The position numbers and the translations under genes were made by a program. A DNA stretch of 64,000 nt from Patiria miniata. Taxonomy: Eukaryota; Echinodermata; Asteroidea; Valvatida; Asterinidae. Position 1 is the stretch's first letter. Each line of letters begins with the position of its first letter. The stretch spans positions 1,011,501 through 1,075,500 of the forward strand of contig NW_024037057.1 of NCBI RefSeq assembly GCF_015706575.1, given 5' to 3'. Below are positions 1 to 11,089 of this stretch, one piece after another. The notes under the pieces are model-generated. The model did no database searches, was not told the DNA's origin, and was given only the letters and a program-made list of their open reading frames with translations.

Positions 1-235
1 TATAGCAGGAAAAAGTTAGCAAGATTATTATATAAAACAAAAATCCGTAGAAAAGTTCCTTTGCCTCTTTCAATGTAAAGTAACTAAAAGTACTAAAAAA
101 ATATACCAAGATTCGCTTTCTGAAGTTAGTTTTACTCACTCTTCAAAGAACAGTATGCCCAGAATTTCATCAATTTCACGTGTCAAAAATTGGGTTTCTG
201 TGTTTCATAAGGCATTCTCAAGCTGTCACACTTAC

Positions 236-466
236 CTACTACATATATTTCAAACTCGCACATGTCGGTGTTGGACGCAGAATCGTTGGCGATGCAAGAC
301 ACTTGGTGAACACCAATTTCCAGCTGATTTGGGATTTCTGAGCATTCTACAGTCGCTGCTACATTATCACTTGCCGTTGCACTTGGGATCGCAGTGGTAT
401 AATTCTTATCAGGATCGGTATATAAGGTAACATTCTCACAGTTATCAAATTCTGGAGGTTCGTTAT
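236..466 (-). CDS. Gene 1 exon 8: HYR domain 2 of secreted mosaic protein (partial gene)
   Basis: This 231-nt exon reads 77 codons in phase 1-1 on the minus strand. The acceptor is TTCTTCTTCAG and the donor is GTAAG. It encodes one HYR (hyalin repeat) module: it opens DNEPPEFDNCENVTL and ends with IGVHQVSCIANDSASN and MCEFEIYV, the usual HYR ending in which a paired cysteine follows the D/N-S-A-S-N turn. HYR is an Ig-like extracellular adhesion fold common in echinoderm hyalin and similar proteins. The entry codon is completed by the G left by the previous exon (G+AT = Asp). The exon ends in phase 1, so the gene continues beyond base 1 with further phase-1 modules. The exon structure is seen directly; the adhesion role is inferred from the family. 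Confidence 0.85.
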
Positions 467-680
467 CTGAAGAAGAAAAAAAATGAAATTAACCCGTTAA
501 TTCACTGAAAAGAGAAAGATGCGCTTCATTCGCTGAGTGGGCTGTCAAAAATGAAGTCATGAATCAGAGCTAGTCATGTCACTACATATATTAGCGATTA
601 CACAATGCATTTATGAGTAATTTTCTTCGCAGTGCCAGGAAATTGAAAAGGGTGCCATGTCTTCAGTGTCTTCGGCTTAC

Positions 681-971
681 CGATAACTTCAAACGTCCAT
701 GCGCATGTTGCTTGGTTCCCGGCATCATCGGTAGCTATGTAATGAACTGTTTGCTCATTGCTGTTCATTGGCGGAGGGAATGTGGAGTTTTCACCTACTC
801 GCCACATGACACCCCCGCTGGACACCAGTGGGTCGACGTTACTGATCGTGACAGTGAAACGATTGAAGTATGGATCGGTACTGGTGACAGCAGGAAAAAC
901 CACTTCAACTTCGCCCATTCCTGGTGCAAGCGTGAACGAGTCGGGACTTGGACATGTTATGTTGGATGGAG
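681..971 (-). CDS. Gene 1 exon 7: HYR domain 1
   Basis: This 291-nt, phase 1-1 exon has the acceptor TTTTGACGAAG after a pyrimidine-rich tract and the donor GTAAGC. The product begins APSNITCPSPDSFTLAPG and ends YIATDDAGNQATCAWTFEVI, a textbook HYR pattern: P-x-I-x-C near the start, then T/A-x-D-x-A-G-N-x-A-x-C, then F-x-V. It lies directly after the second discoidin domain, so the order is F5/8C, F5/8C, HYR, HYR. Two neighbouring HYR exons of the same phase suggest tandem exon duplication. Open reading continues on both sides of the exon, but the splice sites and domain limits set the boundaries given. Confidence 0.88.
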
Positions 972-1271
972 CTTCGTCAAAAGAAGAAGGAACAAAATTA
1001 AACACACATGTTAAATGTCGGAAAAAGGGTGCCAGCTATACTTGACTTTTGTAGGGGATATTTCATAAAAAAAAATTTAATTACAATTGAACAAAGTGGG
1101 TGAAAATCCTTTATTGGTTTGGAAGTTTTTGTTTGTGTGCCACTGTAAAAATTATTTTTTTTTAAACGAATTAGTTGCGATGGTACATTATGCCATGCAC
1201 TCTGATCCCATTAAGCTAACGATAACAAATTCCTTTCAGGATAAACGAAGTGTCTTTGTGCATTGACTCAC

Positions 1272-1410
1272 CTTTACATCCTAAAACCTCAAACCGTAGT
1301 GAGGGGTACCCTTCGTACTCTATGACCACAATCCGGATAAAACGAGCCACGGTGGGTACGTAAAACAGATGTCTAACAGGTGTGTTTACATCCTCGTTCC
1401 CAGGAAATAC
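1272..1410 (-). CDS. Gene 1 exon 6: C-terminal third of F5/8 type C domain 2
   Basis: A 139-nt exon, phase 0 to phase 1, with donor GTGAGT. It encodes VFPGNEDVNTPV, then FYVPTVARFIRIVVIEY, then GYPSLRFEVLGCK. These are the diagnostic closing motifs of a discoidin/F5-8C domain: G-N-x-D-x-x-T-x-V, A-R-F-I-R-I, and the final L-R-x-E-x-x-G-C that closes the domain disulphide. It joins in frame to the 2168-2532 exon. It has exactly the same length and phase as exon 4, its counterpart in domain 1, which points to domain duplication with conserved exon structure. Confidence 0.92.
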
Positions 1411-2167
1411 CTTTTAAAGTGTTAAAATAGAGTGGAAATCATGACTTTAAATATTGAACCTTTGTATTAACAGGGATTAGCAAAAACATAATCTTTTAGC
1501 AACTGTTTCTTCCAATTTGTTCTCAACATATTCATATTATCATTTCTATTTTTTTACTGCTTTAATGTAGTAACACTGTCACGGGGATTTAAGCCAAAAC
1601 GTGTTAATATATACCCACAAAAGGAATTTTCCAAAAATCAAACTTGTTTTCACCAATCCCCATAAGACAAGTTGGTTCCCGTGAACTTAAAAACAATCGA
1701 CTTTTCAACCTGTATGTTTTATTCCAACCAAAATAATTTTAGTGTATTTTATTGTTTTTGTTTAATTCCTAAACTCTCTAAAGAAAGCTTATATTTTTGG
1801 GCGCAATGAGGTCCGCCTTGCCAGCAAACTGGTTCAAGGTCCGTAGGCCTGGCAAACCGTAGGCCTACACCATTGACACTGATTATGCAGTGGGAACCAG
1901 CCTATCCCACAATAAGGACAGAATTATTATCCGGTGGCAGTTTATTCGAAACACACAAAAGATATTGTGTAAACCTTATCTTATTTTAATCGTCACCTTG
2001 CAAGCCGTCAAATTTTCGAATATACAGCACGGAGAAAGCCTCTTTAATTCATCTCATTATCAACCACTTATTGAAGCTTTTGTAGTGTACAATGAAGACA
2101 TTTTGTATTATCCAAAGTGTAATGTACATGGACAGAAAGTTTGACGTGAATGTGCCGCCCGACCTAC
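1411..2167 (-). other. Intron 5 of gene 1
   Basis: AT-rich intron of 757 bp with GT and AG at its ends. A short duplicated motif (ccgtaggcctggcaa/ccgtaggcctaca) lies near 1840-1868. I recognise nothing else in it. Confidence 0.6.
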
Positions 2168-2532
2168 CATTGTGTTTCTCTTTCTGTTCATGATCGTCAT
2201 CCAATTGTCAGAACTGGTGACCTTGTAATCTACCCGGAATTCGGTCACCCATTCCATCATGGCCGAATCGCTATGGTTACCGCCTTGGGTGAGGACGCCC
2301 TCTACTCTCAATGCCTGTCCAATGTCCACAGCAAGCCAAGGTTCGTCATCTGTGTTGTTTGTTGCAGGGCACCACCCGCCTAAGGTTGTGCCTTCATTGC
2401 CGTGACCAACATTCAGCCGGCCGTTAGCGGGGAAACAGTCATTTTCATCAAGGTCGCTTCGCCAACTTGAAGCTGTAAAACTTGAGTCGGGCACACTTTC
2501 ATCTTGTACACCCAGTGGCTGAAAGCACACAT
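2168..2532 (-). CDS. Gene 1 exon 5: N-terminal two thirds of F5/8 type C domain 2
   Basis: A 365-nt exon, phase 1 to phase 0, with an acceptor ending TCAAATAG and donor GTAGGT. The translation opens (D)VCFQPLGVQDE and contains SSFTASS, FPANGRLN, GGWCPATNN, PWLAVDIGQALRVEGV and WVTEFRVDY. These are the canonical F5/8C motifs: the opening C-x-x-P-L-G, the I-x-D-S-x-F/S-A-S-S segment, the A-R/G-R-L-N loop and the W-L-x-V-D-L-G strand. In domain 1 the same stretch is split by an intron after Trp-Ile-Gln. Here it is continuous, so one intron has been lost here or gained there. F5/8C domains bind carbohydrate or phospholipid; the ligand here is unknown. Confidence 0.92.
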
Positions 2533-2714
2533 CTATTTGATAAGGATTTGAGACCTATTTATGATTATTCGGCATTTGAATTGACCGGGATAACCCACGA
2601 AAGTCTTTCGTTGGGGTCCTTTTTTTGTAGCCGACGTGAAAGGAACTCACCGTATACAGGCAGGAGCGGCGGAAACGGGGGAGGGGGCAGGGGACCCCCA
2701 GATTTTCCCAGGCC

Positions 2715-4110
2715 AACAAAAGTGCCCCGCTCGCGGTTATAAATGTGCCCCTCGAGATGAAAACAACACTGCCCCTCAAACGCACACGTATGAAAGCACC
2801 AAAGAAATTGTCTCCTCTCTTGTAATGCAAAACTGCCCCTGAAAAACACAAGTAGCCCTCTCGCATTAACAAGATTGTGCACCCTCTCGAGATGGAAAAC
2901 TACCCCTCGAAAGCGCGAATACCTCTCTCGCAATAATAAAATGGTGCCCCTCTTGAGATGGAAAATCGGCCATCAAAAGCAATAGTGCTCCTCTCGCTAT
3001 TACTTCTCGAGATAGCCTTTCGCCAAGGCCATCGTGGCTTAGAGCGGCGAGGCTGCGAAGTCCCGAAGCGACTGGAGCAAATATTAAGTCAGCACGCACG
3101 AGTGGCAAAGCCACGAGGCCTTTTCCAACTTGATTTTGTTGAATTATCCATAGTTTTTATGCAAATAAGAAGAGTGCTGAAGGTTAACCAACCACAACGC
3201 GGATTTTGCCTAGTCGCTTCCATTTTTAAAAGAAGGGTGAGTAAGGAAAACGTAAGAGCAAATAACTTCAAGTTCAGATGAAAAATAAGTTCATTCACTC
3301 AAATAATTTCTTGAAATACTTTTATTAGTACAATTAAAATAAGATAATGTAAGAACAATTACGCGGTCACGGTCTCGTGGAAAACTAGACTCAAATTTTT
3401 TGTTTTTAAATTTTGTCTAATGCGGGCAAGTTAGCCCTAAAGGGGCCGGGTTATTTTGACCATCTCTCAGCCGGGGGGGAGGGATTCCGACCCCCCCCCC
3501 CCTAAGATCTCGGCCATCGAGAGACGAAAAATTTTGAAACTCAGCTCATGCATAGAGCAACTCTTCCTAAACATACCCAAGAAATTTCATGACTATAGGT
3601 CAAAGGGTTTTGGAATTATGGCTAAATAATTATTCATATGTACGAATGGCAATTCTGCTCTGTGTACACGACGTATATGCGAAAATTCATTTTTCACGGC
3701 GCGTAGCGCCGGAAAATTTTTCACTACGCGGCAACCCGTGGTCCGATTTTTATGTTTTTGGTATCAAAAGATGCGCAAAGCTCGAGGCTAAAAAGTCATA
3801 ACAGCTCGGGTAGCGAAAAAAAATTTTTTAGAGGCTATCACGGAAAATGTTGAGGGGGGGGGCGGATTCCGCCCCTCCGGCCCCTTTAGGGTTAAGCCAC
3901 GATGGCCTAGGTGCAAGGCTATTCTCGAAATGAAAAACTGTCCCTTGAAAGCACAATTAGTGCCCCGCCAACATCATTAAAACTGTGCCCCCTCTCAAGA
4001 TGGATAACTGGCCCCTAACAAAATAATAGTGCTCTTCACGCGAATAAAAGGGTCACTGAGCTGGGCATCAAAAGCAACAGTGCCCCTCTCCCGATAAAAG
4101 AAATGGTCTC
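2715..4110. repeat. Degenerate tandem repeat (about 65-70 bp unit, CTCTCGAGATGGAAAACTG), interrupted
   Basis: Between about 2715 and 3010, and again at about 3905-4110, the sequence cycles through degenerate units. Each contains gcccctctcgagatgg, then aaaactgcccctcgaaagc, then a short stretch such as aataataaaatggt. The two blocks look like one ancient tandem array, now separated by a unique piece and by the MITE at 3435-3891. It lies in intron 4 of gene 1. Unit length varies, so this is an old array and not an active satellite. Strings of Cs and Gs next to it (2680-2700, 3475-3500, 4270-4290) may hold sequencing errors. Confidence 0.6.
3435..3891 (+). mobile_element. piggyBac-like MITE, copy 1
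   Basis: Non-coding 457-bp element with terminal inverted repeats CCCTAAAGGGGCCGG at the left and CCGGCCCCTTTAGGG at the right. It is flanked by TTAG (3431-3434) and TTAA (3892-3895), consistent with the TTAA target duplication of the piggyBac superfamily with one decayed base. The body is shared almost throughout with the copy at 6237-6677, including catgcatagagcaactcttc and tgtgtacacgacgtatatgc. It has no transposase. Kolobok also uses TTAA, but the CCCT-type ends favour piggyBac; assignment is by inference. Confidence 0.8.
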
Positions 4111-4309
4111 CTACATAACTAAGTAAAACAACACAAAGAGCAAGATGGACAACGTATTCATAATTTGTTCCAAAAAGGAAGCACCTTTCGTCGTTGTGAA
4201 AGTGGAGGAAAAGAAAATGGTCCCATTCATTTCGCTATAAACCTATATTTTTCTGAGCAAGTGCCCCTTTTTTGGTGCCCCCCCCCCCCGGTTTGAAAAA
4301 ACATTCCAC

Positions 4310-4495
4310 CGCCCTTGATTAGTGGTGAGAGGAAACCCCCAGAATGATATTCTAGAGAGAATCCATGGAATCAGGCAGGGACTGAAAACCCAATCCACAT
4401 TTTACTGACCCGGCGGGATTTGAACCCAGGTCGCAGCATTGGAAGACAAAAAGAGGTACCGCTACACCAAAACCCGATTTCCTAAATTAATTTAA
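4310..4495 (-). mobile_element. tRNA-derived SINE
   Basis: On the minus strand the segment at about 4400-4490 carries an A-box-like TGGTGTAGCGGTA and a near-perfect B box GGTTCAAATCC, correctly spaced for an internal pol III promoter. Downstream comes a non-tRNA body containing GGGTTTTCAGTCCCTGCC and GATTCCATGGATTCTC. That body, and the weak acceptor-stem pairing, make it a tRNA-derived SINE and not a functional tRNA gene. The layout is like the SURF-type SINEs of echinoderms (recalled family knowledge, not checked). It lies in intron 4 of gene 1, in the same orientation as the gene. Confidence 0.65.
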
Positions 4496-5141
4496 AGAGA
4501 AAGACCCCTGTAGATAAGTCTCTCTAAAATAAAACGTATTGACTGTCCTTACCTCGGAATTTCCTTGCATTGTTTAATATAATAAACGAGACTTGTCAGT
4601 GTGCAGTAGCGGCTCTGCAGAAGCGCATGGCAGCCTACCGAGTAGGCAATAGTCAAATCATTCAATCTTTATTTAGTTCCCTTTTAGCAGTGGTATGACG
4701 AAAATTGCATGCAGTGCGCGGTGCGATCGGGTGGTGTACATGTACCCCACACTGACACGGCGTTTAACCAATACCTGCCTCATTTGGCAGTATAGGTCGG
4801 GCATAGGTACTAGGTACATATGTAGGGGTCATTTGAAATTGATTTAGAGCCAATTAGCACCATTATAGCGATTCTCTATGAACAGAAAACAATAATGGTG
4901 ATTACGTTTTAAACCATTCAAGCATGTCATGCTGGTCTGGCACTCCGGCCAGCAACGAGGTAGTCTTGTGTGTAACATCAACCAGTCTACACGTGTCCCT
5001 GCATGTATTTTGATGCTGAGCTACCCCACGCAACACTCAACCTATCCACCGCTGTGCATCCCGCACTGAAGCAATGAGGTACCAGTGACTACACTAGCCA
5101 CACGCAGTTATTTTTTTTTCTATGTGAACAAAGTACACTAC

Positions 5142-5280
5142 CTCTGCAACCAAGAAGTTCCATGCGGAGTGTAGGCCACACATTGTACTCTGTGGGTAGG
5201 AGCCGGATGATCTTAGCCGTTACTGGCGTGGCAAATATCATGGTCACCGGTGACTGCTCATCAACATTACCTGTGAATTC
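5142..5280 (-). CDS. Gene 1 exon 4: C-terminal third of F5/8 type C domain 1
   Basis: A 139-nt exon, phase 0 to phase 1, with acceptor CCCATTAG and donor GTAGTG. It encodes EFTGNVDEQSPVTMIFATP, then TAKIIRLLPTEYNVWP, then LRMELLGCR. This is the last third of a discoidin fold and ends in the domain-closing cysteine. Its last base G joins AT of exon 5 to give Asp, so the two F5/8C domains are separated by only a residue or two. Length and phase are identical to exon 6. Confidence 0.92.
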
Positions 5281-6236
5281 CTAATGGGGAAAGGAAACGT
5301 GTTACTTTGAGGAAATAAAATAAAATTCGTTCTTGAGGGGCTGTTTAATGTACCATATCTGTAGGTTTAGTGGAATGTTTTCCTACCACAATGTCATTCG
5401 AGCCACCCGGCCCTTACACCCGGGACCATTCACCACTGGAATCATTCAGGCCAAAAACAGCCATTAAAATAACAGACTTGCCCGTGAATACAATTTGACT
5501 GTTCCATTTTGGTCAAAGGGGTTGATCAGTTCATTGGTACACATGTCTATGTAAATATGCACAAGCACACTAGGTTTTCCCGCCAATTTCAACCCATCCA
5601 GTACGGTCGCCCAAGCGACAACCCCTCTGGTGGATGTACCATGTCCCATACTAGTATTTAGTGATAGGTGATAGAGACTGATAACCTCCGGCATGGTTAC
5701 CACAAAATTAGGACTATATACAACATAGAAATGTGAGTAGACTTTACTCCACTCAGACTCAGGGTGTGGTTTTAAACTTTTTTTTCATAGGTAAACACTT
5801 TCCTAATATCTCCCTTACATTCCATAGCTGTTCTCACGAAGTGCACAAAACCTAAAAAAAAATCGATCGATTTTTTGATTTGGAGTTTTACCAGGCTTTC
5901 TGTTATCTTTGTCTCAAGGAACACTTTGACGAAGTTCCTAAAGGAAATATGTGTTTACTTTCCATATTTAATGTAAATAAACATTTGACAAAGTGACCGA
6001 ACTAAGTTTTTCCCCCGTTTTAACGAAGTGTAAATCAACCGTAAAATGTCATAATTATTTGACAAAAACTCGCCTCTTTGACAAGGCAAGAGGGATCATT
6101 CATTGGTCAACACTCGTCAGCATCAGAGCGTACGCACGCGCGCAGACAACGCTGAAAGTAACAGACGCGGCGCGCTCAACTGTTGTAAGATGCGCAAATG
6201 TATTTCTCAGAGTAGGCTATTTTGTTGCACCTTTAA

Positions 6237-6677
6237 CCCTAAAGGGGCCGGGTTATTTTGACCATCTCTCAGCCGGGGGGGGGGGGCGGATCTCGGCCAT
6301 CGAGTGACGAACAATTTTGAAACTCAGCTCATGCATAGAGCAACTCTTCCTAAACATACCCAAGAAATTTCATGACTATAGGTCAAAGGGTTTTGGAATT
6401 ATGGCTAATTAATTATTCATATGTATGAATGGCAATTCTGCTCTGTGTACACGACGTATATGCGAAAATTCAGTTTTCACGGCGCATAGCGCAGGAAAAT
6501 TGTTCGCTACGTGGCAACCCGTGGTCCGATTTTTATGTTTTTGGTATCAAAAGATGCGCAAAGCTCGAGGTTAAAAAGTCATAACAGCTCGGGTCGCGAA
6601 AAAAATTTTGTTTGAGGCTATCGCGGAAAATGTTGAAGAGGGGGCGGATTCCGCCCCCCCCCCCGGCCCCTTTAGGG
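6237..6677 (+). mobile_element. piggyBac-like MITE, copy 2
   Basis: A 441-bp copy of the element at 3435-3891, same orientation. It has intact CCCTAAAGGGGCCGG-type inverted ends and a perfect TTAA on each side (6233-6236 and 6678-6681). It differs from copy 1 by scattered substitutions and by the lengths of its G and C runs. It lies in intron 3 of gene 1, 2.3 kb from copy 1. No coding capacity. Confidence 0.85.
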
Positions 6678-7069
6678 TTAAACATTCACAGGAAGTGACA
6701 AAATCTGTGAATAGAGTAATAGGGAAATTATACGGCCTCTTCGTATTGATGTTCTCATGCAGTGTTAACAAGTTTGATTAATTAACTATGGTTAAATTAG
6801 GAAACAGGTGTGAATTAGCAAAGAGCAAAATATAGGCTGATGATCAAAGCTGAAATGCCTGAGTTCTGTTACTGCTAACGGTAAAGAAAGTCTTTGGGGA
6901 AACAAAAATCAGCTTCAAATTACGATTATCTCTTGAAATTGTGCCACATTTAGAGTTATGTTTTGGCACTTTGTGAAATCGCCTACTATAATTAAAGTAT
7001 ATCCTCTATATATTACTAGGCATTCCCTCCGAATTTAATAGTGCATACACTGTATGGTTTCTAGGAGAA

Positions 7070-7434
7070 CAATTTGGGCGTTTCGCAAGCAATGTGGCAC
7101 CAAAAGTTCGCCACGGGGAGTTCATTTGTCCCCGTGCATTGTGGGAAATGGTCGACAAATTCGCAACGCGAGCTATTTGAAGTTGTTAATTTGTCTGATC
7201 AGTATTTCGCAAGCGTGTGATTCGAGTATTTGTTTGCCCTTTTCTTTTCTTTGTATCAATATGGTGGGGTTTTTTTGTGAGGCGACAGAACGCTATGCCT
7301 CAATTTTTAACAAATTAACTCAAGTTGTCTATTGATACTTGTTTAAATAAGCCGTGTTTGTCGACCGAAAACTTGAAAAATTGACTCCGTGCCAAACTCT
7401 TGGTGGCGCACTGCATTGTGAAACGCCCAAATTG
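7070..7434. mobile_element. TIR element (MITE) with CAATTTGGGCGTTTC ends
   Basis: The left end CAATTTGGGCGTTTCGCAA is matched in inverted orientation by the right end, which closes ...GAAACGCCCAAATTG. Similarity continues inward for about 50 bp (gtggcaccaaaagtt versus its complement). The interior has no credible ORF. No clear target duplication is visible, so the superfamily is open. Its right end lies 32 bp from the splice donor of exon 3 (7461-7466), an unusually tight intronic insertion. Confidence 0.65.
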
Positions 7435-7466
7435 CATGGGTCTCACTCTCTTGTGATATATTTTAC

Positions 7467-7622
7467 CTGGATATTGCCACTGTTATCTCTGATGCTTCCC
7501 AAAGAAGCGGCGTCTGTGTTACTGTACTGGATCTGGTATCGTTCAATCCATTCATGAGTGTCAATGAAGCCACCTCCTTGGGTTATGACGCCCTCAACTT
7601 GCAGCGGACGACCGAGAAAAAT
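7467..7622 (-). CDS. Gene 1 exon 3: middle third of F5/8 type C domain 1
   Basis: A 156-nt, phase 0-0 exon with an acceptor ending ACACTTAG and donor GTAAAA. It encodes IFLGRPLQVEGVITQGG, then HEWIERYQIQYS, then GSIRDNSGNIQ. The G-V-I-T-Q-G strand and the Y-x-I-x-Y-S strand are typical of the discoidin core. It splices in frame from Trp-Ile-Gln of exon 2 and into Glu-Phe-Thr-Gly-Asn of exon 4. Confidence 0.92.
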
Positions 7623-8309
7623 CTAAGTGTGAAATGCAGATAATAATTGACATACACATTCAGTTTCCTAACAGCAAAACATTGTTCATGTCAATGACTT
7701 TGTTGCAAAACAGAAATGTTTACGAGTCGAAAAATTGCCCTAATTAACTTAATGCAAGAGGTGATTTCTTTGATAACAAACACCTTCCGAGTCCCGTGTA
7801 CGAATGGCCTAAACTTCAACGACCTACATTTTCGAGATTTGCATCACGTCTCTGGCACTCCTTGCAAGGCAATCAGTCTTCAAATGTCCGTCTTCAAACC
7901 CACCTCTTAAATTTGTAAGAACTTACGACAGCCTGATATTTTGATCCTAACAAGATCTTCTTCAGAAGCAAATGGCAGTGATACAAGAAAAAAAAATGTT
8001 TCGGAGTGTTCGGAGGAAAAACAGAAGATAAATAAATGGGGGACGGACCAGTCTGGGTGAAGATCAAAGGGGATTAGGAGAGGGAATGGACTCTGGAGTG
8101 GAAGAAGGAACATTGAAGTGTTATTGTTAGTAGGATCAACCTGGGGTGGGGGGTTGACGGACAGATTATTTTCTCTCACAGATAGTGACTTTTATTTTAA
8201 AACATGATGACTTTTCATAGACTGGCGCCTTTGAGTGACTATCCCGAACCACACGATAATCCTGTAAAATCATCGGCCTGTGGTAGGGCAATATTCTGGT
8301 AACACAAAC

Positions 8310-8527
8310 CTGTATCCATGATGTGTTTTTGTGTTCTTCTCTTGGACACCACCCTCCACGCGGCCGGTTGGAATTGTCACCCGGCGGAAAGTTGAGTCGT
8401 GCATTATTTTTACTGCAATCATGTCTGATGTTATTCTCATTCTTCATATTCGGTAACGAACTAGAAACGTGGAGGCTACTCTTGGCGATGCCCAAATCCT
8501 CCATACCAAGCGGTTCCATGCACAACT
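8310..8527 (-). CDS. Gene 1 exon 2: N-terminal third of F5/8 type C domain 1
   Basis: A 218-nt exon, phase 1 to phase 0, with acceptor TTGTAATAG and donor GTTTGT. It encodes (E)LCMEPLGMEDLGIAKSS, then NNARLNFPPGDN, then GGWCPREEHKNTSWIQ. This is the domain opening: first cysteine, P-L-G, the A-R-L-N loop and the G-G-W-C segment. Its first two bases, AG, complete a Glu codon with the G that ends the signal-peptide exon at 32154. The predicted mature protein then starts at or next to Glu-Leu-Cys, exactly where secreted F5/8C proteins usually start. Confidence 0.9.
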
Positions 8528-10584
8528 CTATTACAAATGGGATATACGAAGATAACTGTTAATGCAATAGTCAGAGTGTTATACGCTGCAATTATTGTTT
8601 TTGCCAAAGAAACGGCAATGGATGGCAATCATCTTGTATTGCTGAAAACAACCACTGTTTGACACAAAATGTGCATACTTTGGTCCCAATTGCTTCTTTG
8701 GTGGGCACACCCTACTTTTTTGGCAACAATTAATGAGTTAATTAATGAATGGATGGCAGTCGTTTATTTAACAGAAAAGGTTGCCAAACCATAGCGAGGT
8801 TGCATAAAAACGTTGAATATGGATGTCAAGTGGAGTGCATTTTAGTAGCAAACCTCATGTCTATGAAGGAATCATGAAATTCAGTTATAGACAAGTAGGA
8901 ATGTAATCTCAGTTTCATCATCTTTATACTCCTAAGGACAAAATGGTTGGTGTTGCAACAGTTCTCATCTGCTTCGCAATTACAGACCTAAACCATGGAG
9001 AGAGGTAGTTTGCTTCCTTTTTGAGTTGTTAAATCTTCTCCATAGTTGCACCTTTGAAGATTCATAACGACCCCAAATATATGTTTTGTTTCAAATAGAC
9101 ATGAGCCCATTCTCATTTTCATCGAGGTCAACAAAAGTTGGTTATTGTTTGAACTATCAAGTTGTTATGTTGCACCGAAGATGAGCTTATATTTGTGCTG
9201 CTAAATGCGTTGTAGCCAGCTTCAGGTGACATATCATGCTGGGTCTTGATTATCTGGTAGCTTTCCAAGCTCATTTTGTTTTTCATAGTGGACACAGCCA
9301 AGATCACTAATTTGTGCAGGAAAACAAGCACATTTTTTTTGACAAAGAGAGACGCCATTAAAATGTTATTTCATTCCGCCCAATCGTTCAGAAAGTTGAC
9401 TTCAAGAACAAGTGCGTTTATTGGAGTGGTAAGAATGACAGCCTTCTTTAAAAACATCGTGCTGCTTGCGTGTTTTCCTATTAATGCATAAAATGCCTTA
9501 TAAAATAATTAAGGGTTGCACATATTCATATCTCACTGTGCAGACCTTTGTGATTACAGCACTATAATTAAGGACACTTCAACAACCATGGCAAGAAAAC
9601 AGCATGTTGTTAATGCAAACGGAATTCAATACAATTACTATAAGCCAGTTAGGTATCTCAATGTCAAAGGTCATTCGAGATGAAATCACTGACGTGATGA
9701 TACACGATGTTACGCGGACGCCCATTCTTCTTGTATTGTTGACAATTGCCCCCAACGTGGTGCCTTTTGATTTTTCCCCTGTAGCGCCTACCTAGAGCAA
9801 AAGTTTTAACTGAAATTTCACAGAAAGTGAAATTTCACTAAACACTCCTGTTCTAAACACTCCTGTTCATAAATCGAGAGTTTATTTACCCGTAACAAAG
9901 CTAGAAGAAACATTTATTTTGGCGTGATTTTCATAAGTGAAACCTTTGAAAATGCCCCGAAAAATAAGAAAATAAATTTCTGACAAACATCTGGCTTGGT
10001 AGGTAAGTAGAGATAATAATTATTTATCAAAATTTATGAAGTTTACAGACATTCTTAAATGTTAATTTGGAATTTTCCGAGAGTTTTTTCAAGTGCGCCA
10101 CGTTAGGGAACACTCCGCCAATTTGTGCCCAATTTCCGGACGCCACCGTTTTTGAATTTCGGATTGAATTTTATAAAACCAAAATTGTTCACAGATGTTA
10201 AATAGCAAGCATTAATATGGTAAAAGTATTAGTATTTTACTGCATGAATTTGAGGTTTGTCAACAAAGAGGTTTGGCAACACCACACGAGGAAAGTCGGG
10301 TAAGCTTCGAAGTTCGCCACGTCAGGGAACACGACTAAAATTAGCACGCGACCGTCGTGCGCCCGTCTTCCTGCGCATTCATGCGCCTTCGATGAGCGTT
10401 CGATTATCCCGAATGCAACCTCGTTCCAATGGGTACGAGATCTTGCTGCGCCATGTTGTTTGCCATCATGCCTTGCGCGATCTCAACCCCTGGATTTGTC
10501 TCATTTAAATGTGTCAAAATATGGCACATTATAATCAGGCTGCAGTTTATCCGTTTAACGTGCCGACGCCATCTTTAAAATGTT
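8528..10584. other. Start of the giant first intron of gene 1; no gene recognised
   Basis: AT-rich sequence without a supportable exon. A small perfect hairpin (gaaatttcac, 5-nt loop, gtgaaatttc) lies at 9812-9836, followed by a short direct repeat aaacactcctgttc near 9840-9868. The region otherwise looks like decayed intronic DNA. Confidence 0.4.
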
Positions 10585-10960
10585 GAAAGTTGTAATTTTG
10601 AAGAATCAATCCTTTCAAACATAAGTTTTGGACGTTGCGATATTTAGCAACGATTTGTATCTAATGTACGTACTCCTTTCGTCCCTTTACAACCGCAGAT
10701 ACAGGTTGTTTTAGCGAAAAACGAGGCTGCCATAATCCATAACGTACAGGCCCCGCGAGATTTGAATAACAACAAAACATTTCGTGCGTGACGTTGTGAC
10801 GTGCAAAGCACGCTAGCGCATATATGGGTGCGCCTTGCGTACAATCTTCGAAATGCGCGCGCAGTACGCTCAGAATAGCCAGTCAGACATCGTTTACGTG
10901 TGTGTACACAACATAAATATCACGGCCTCAGGAGTTAGTGAAGGATTGCGCACGCGCCCA
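10585..10960 (+). repeat. Repeat C, old diverged copy
   Basis: This stretch aligns, with gaps, to the reverse complement of about 16380 down to 15930 (the right arm and inner flank of the repeat C element). Shared landmarks are aatcctttcaaaca, the gacgttgcg/gacgtggcg site, cgtccctttacaac, cttcgaaatgcgcgcgcagt and agccagtcag. It lacks the Transib-like insertion present in the 12.3-kb copy, though the site has diverged. Confidence 0.55.
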
Positions 10961-11089
10961 TGGAATTGGCTTATTGTAAAATGCAGAGGGGGAATAATTT
11001 TCAAAAAAGATTCTTAACAAATGAGAGACAATTATTTGACGGTAGAATAAAACCACATGGCTTGGTGGCTGTCACTTTAAATATTGGTT

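Noticed and set aside
613-1045. Plus-strand open frames over the HYR exon
   Set aside because: Antisense shadows of the minus-strand HYR exon, which has domain and splice evidence.
4400-4490. Functional tRNA gene on the minus strand
   Set aside because: The A and B boxes are good but the acceptor stem does not pair and a SINE body follows, so it is a SINE.
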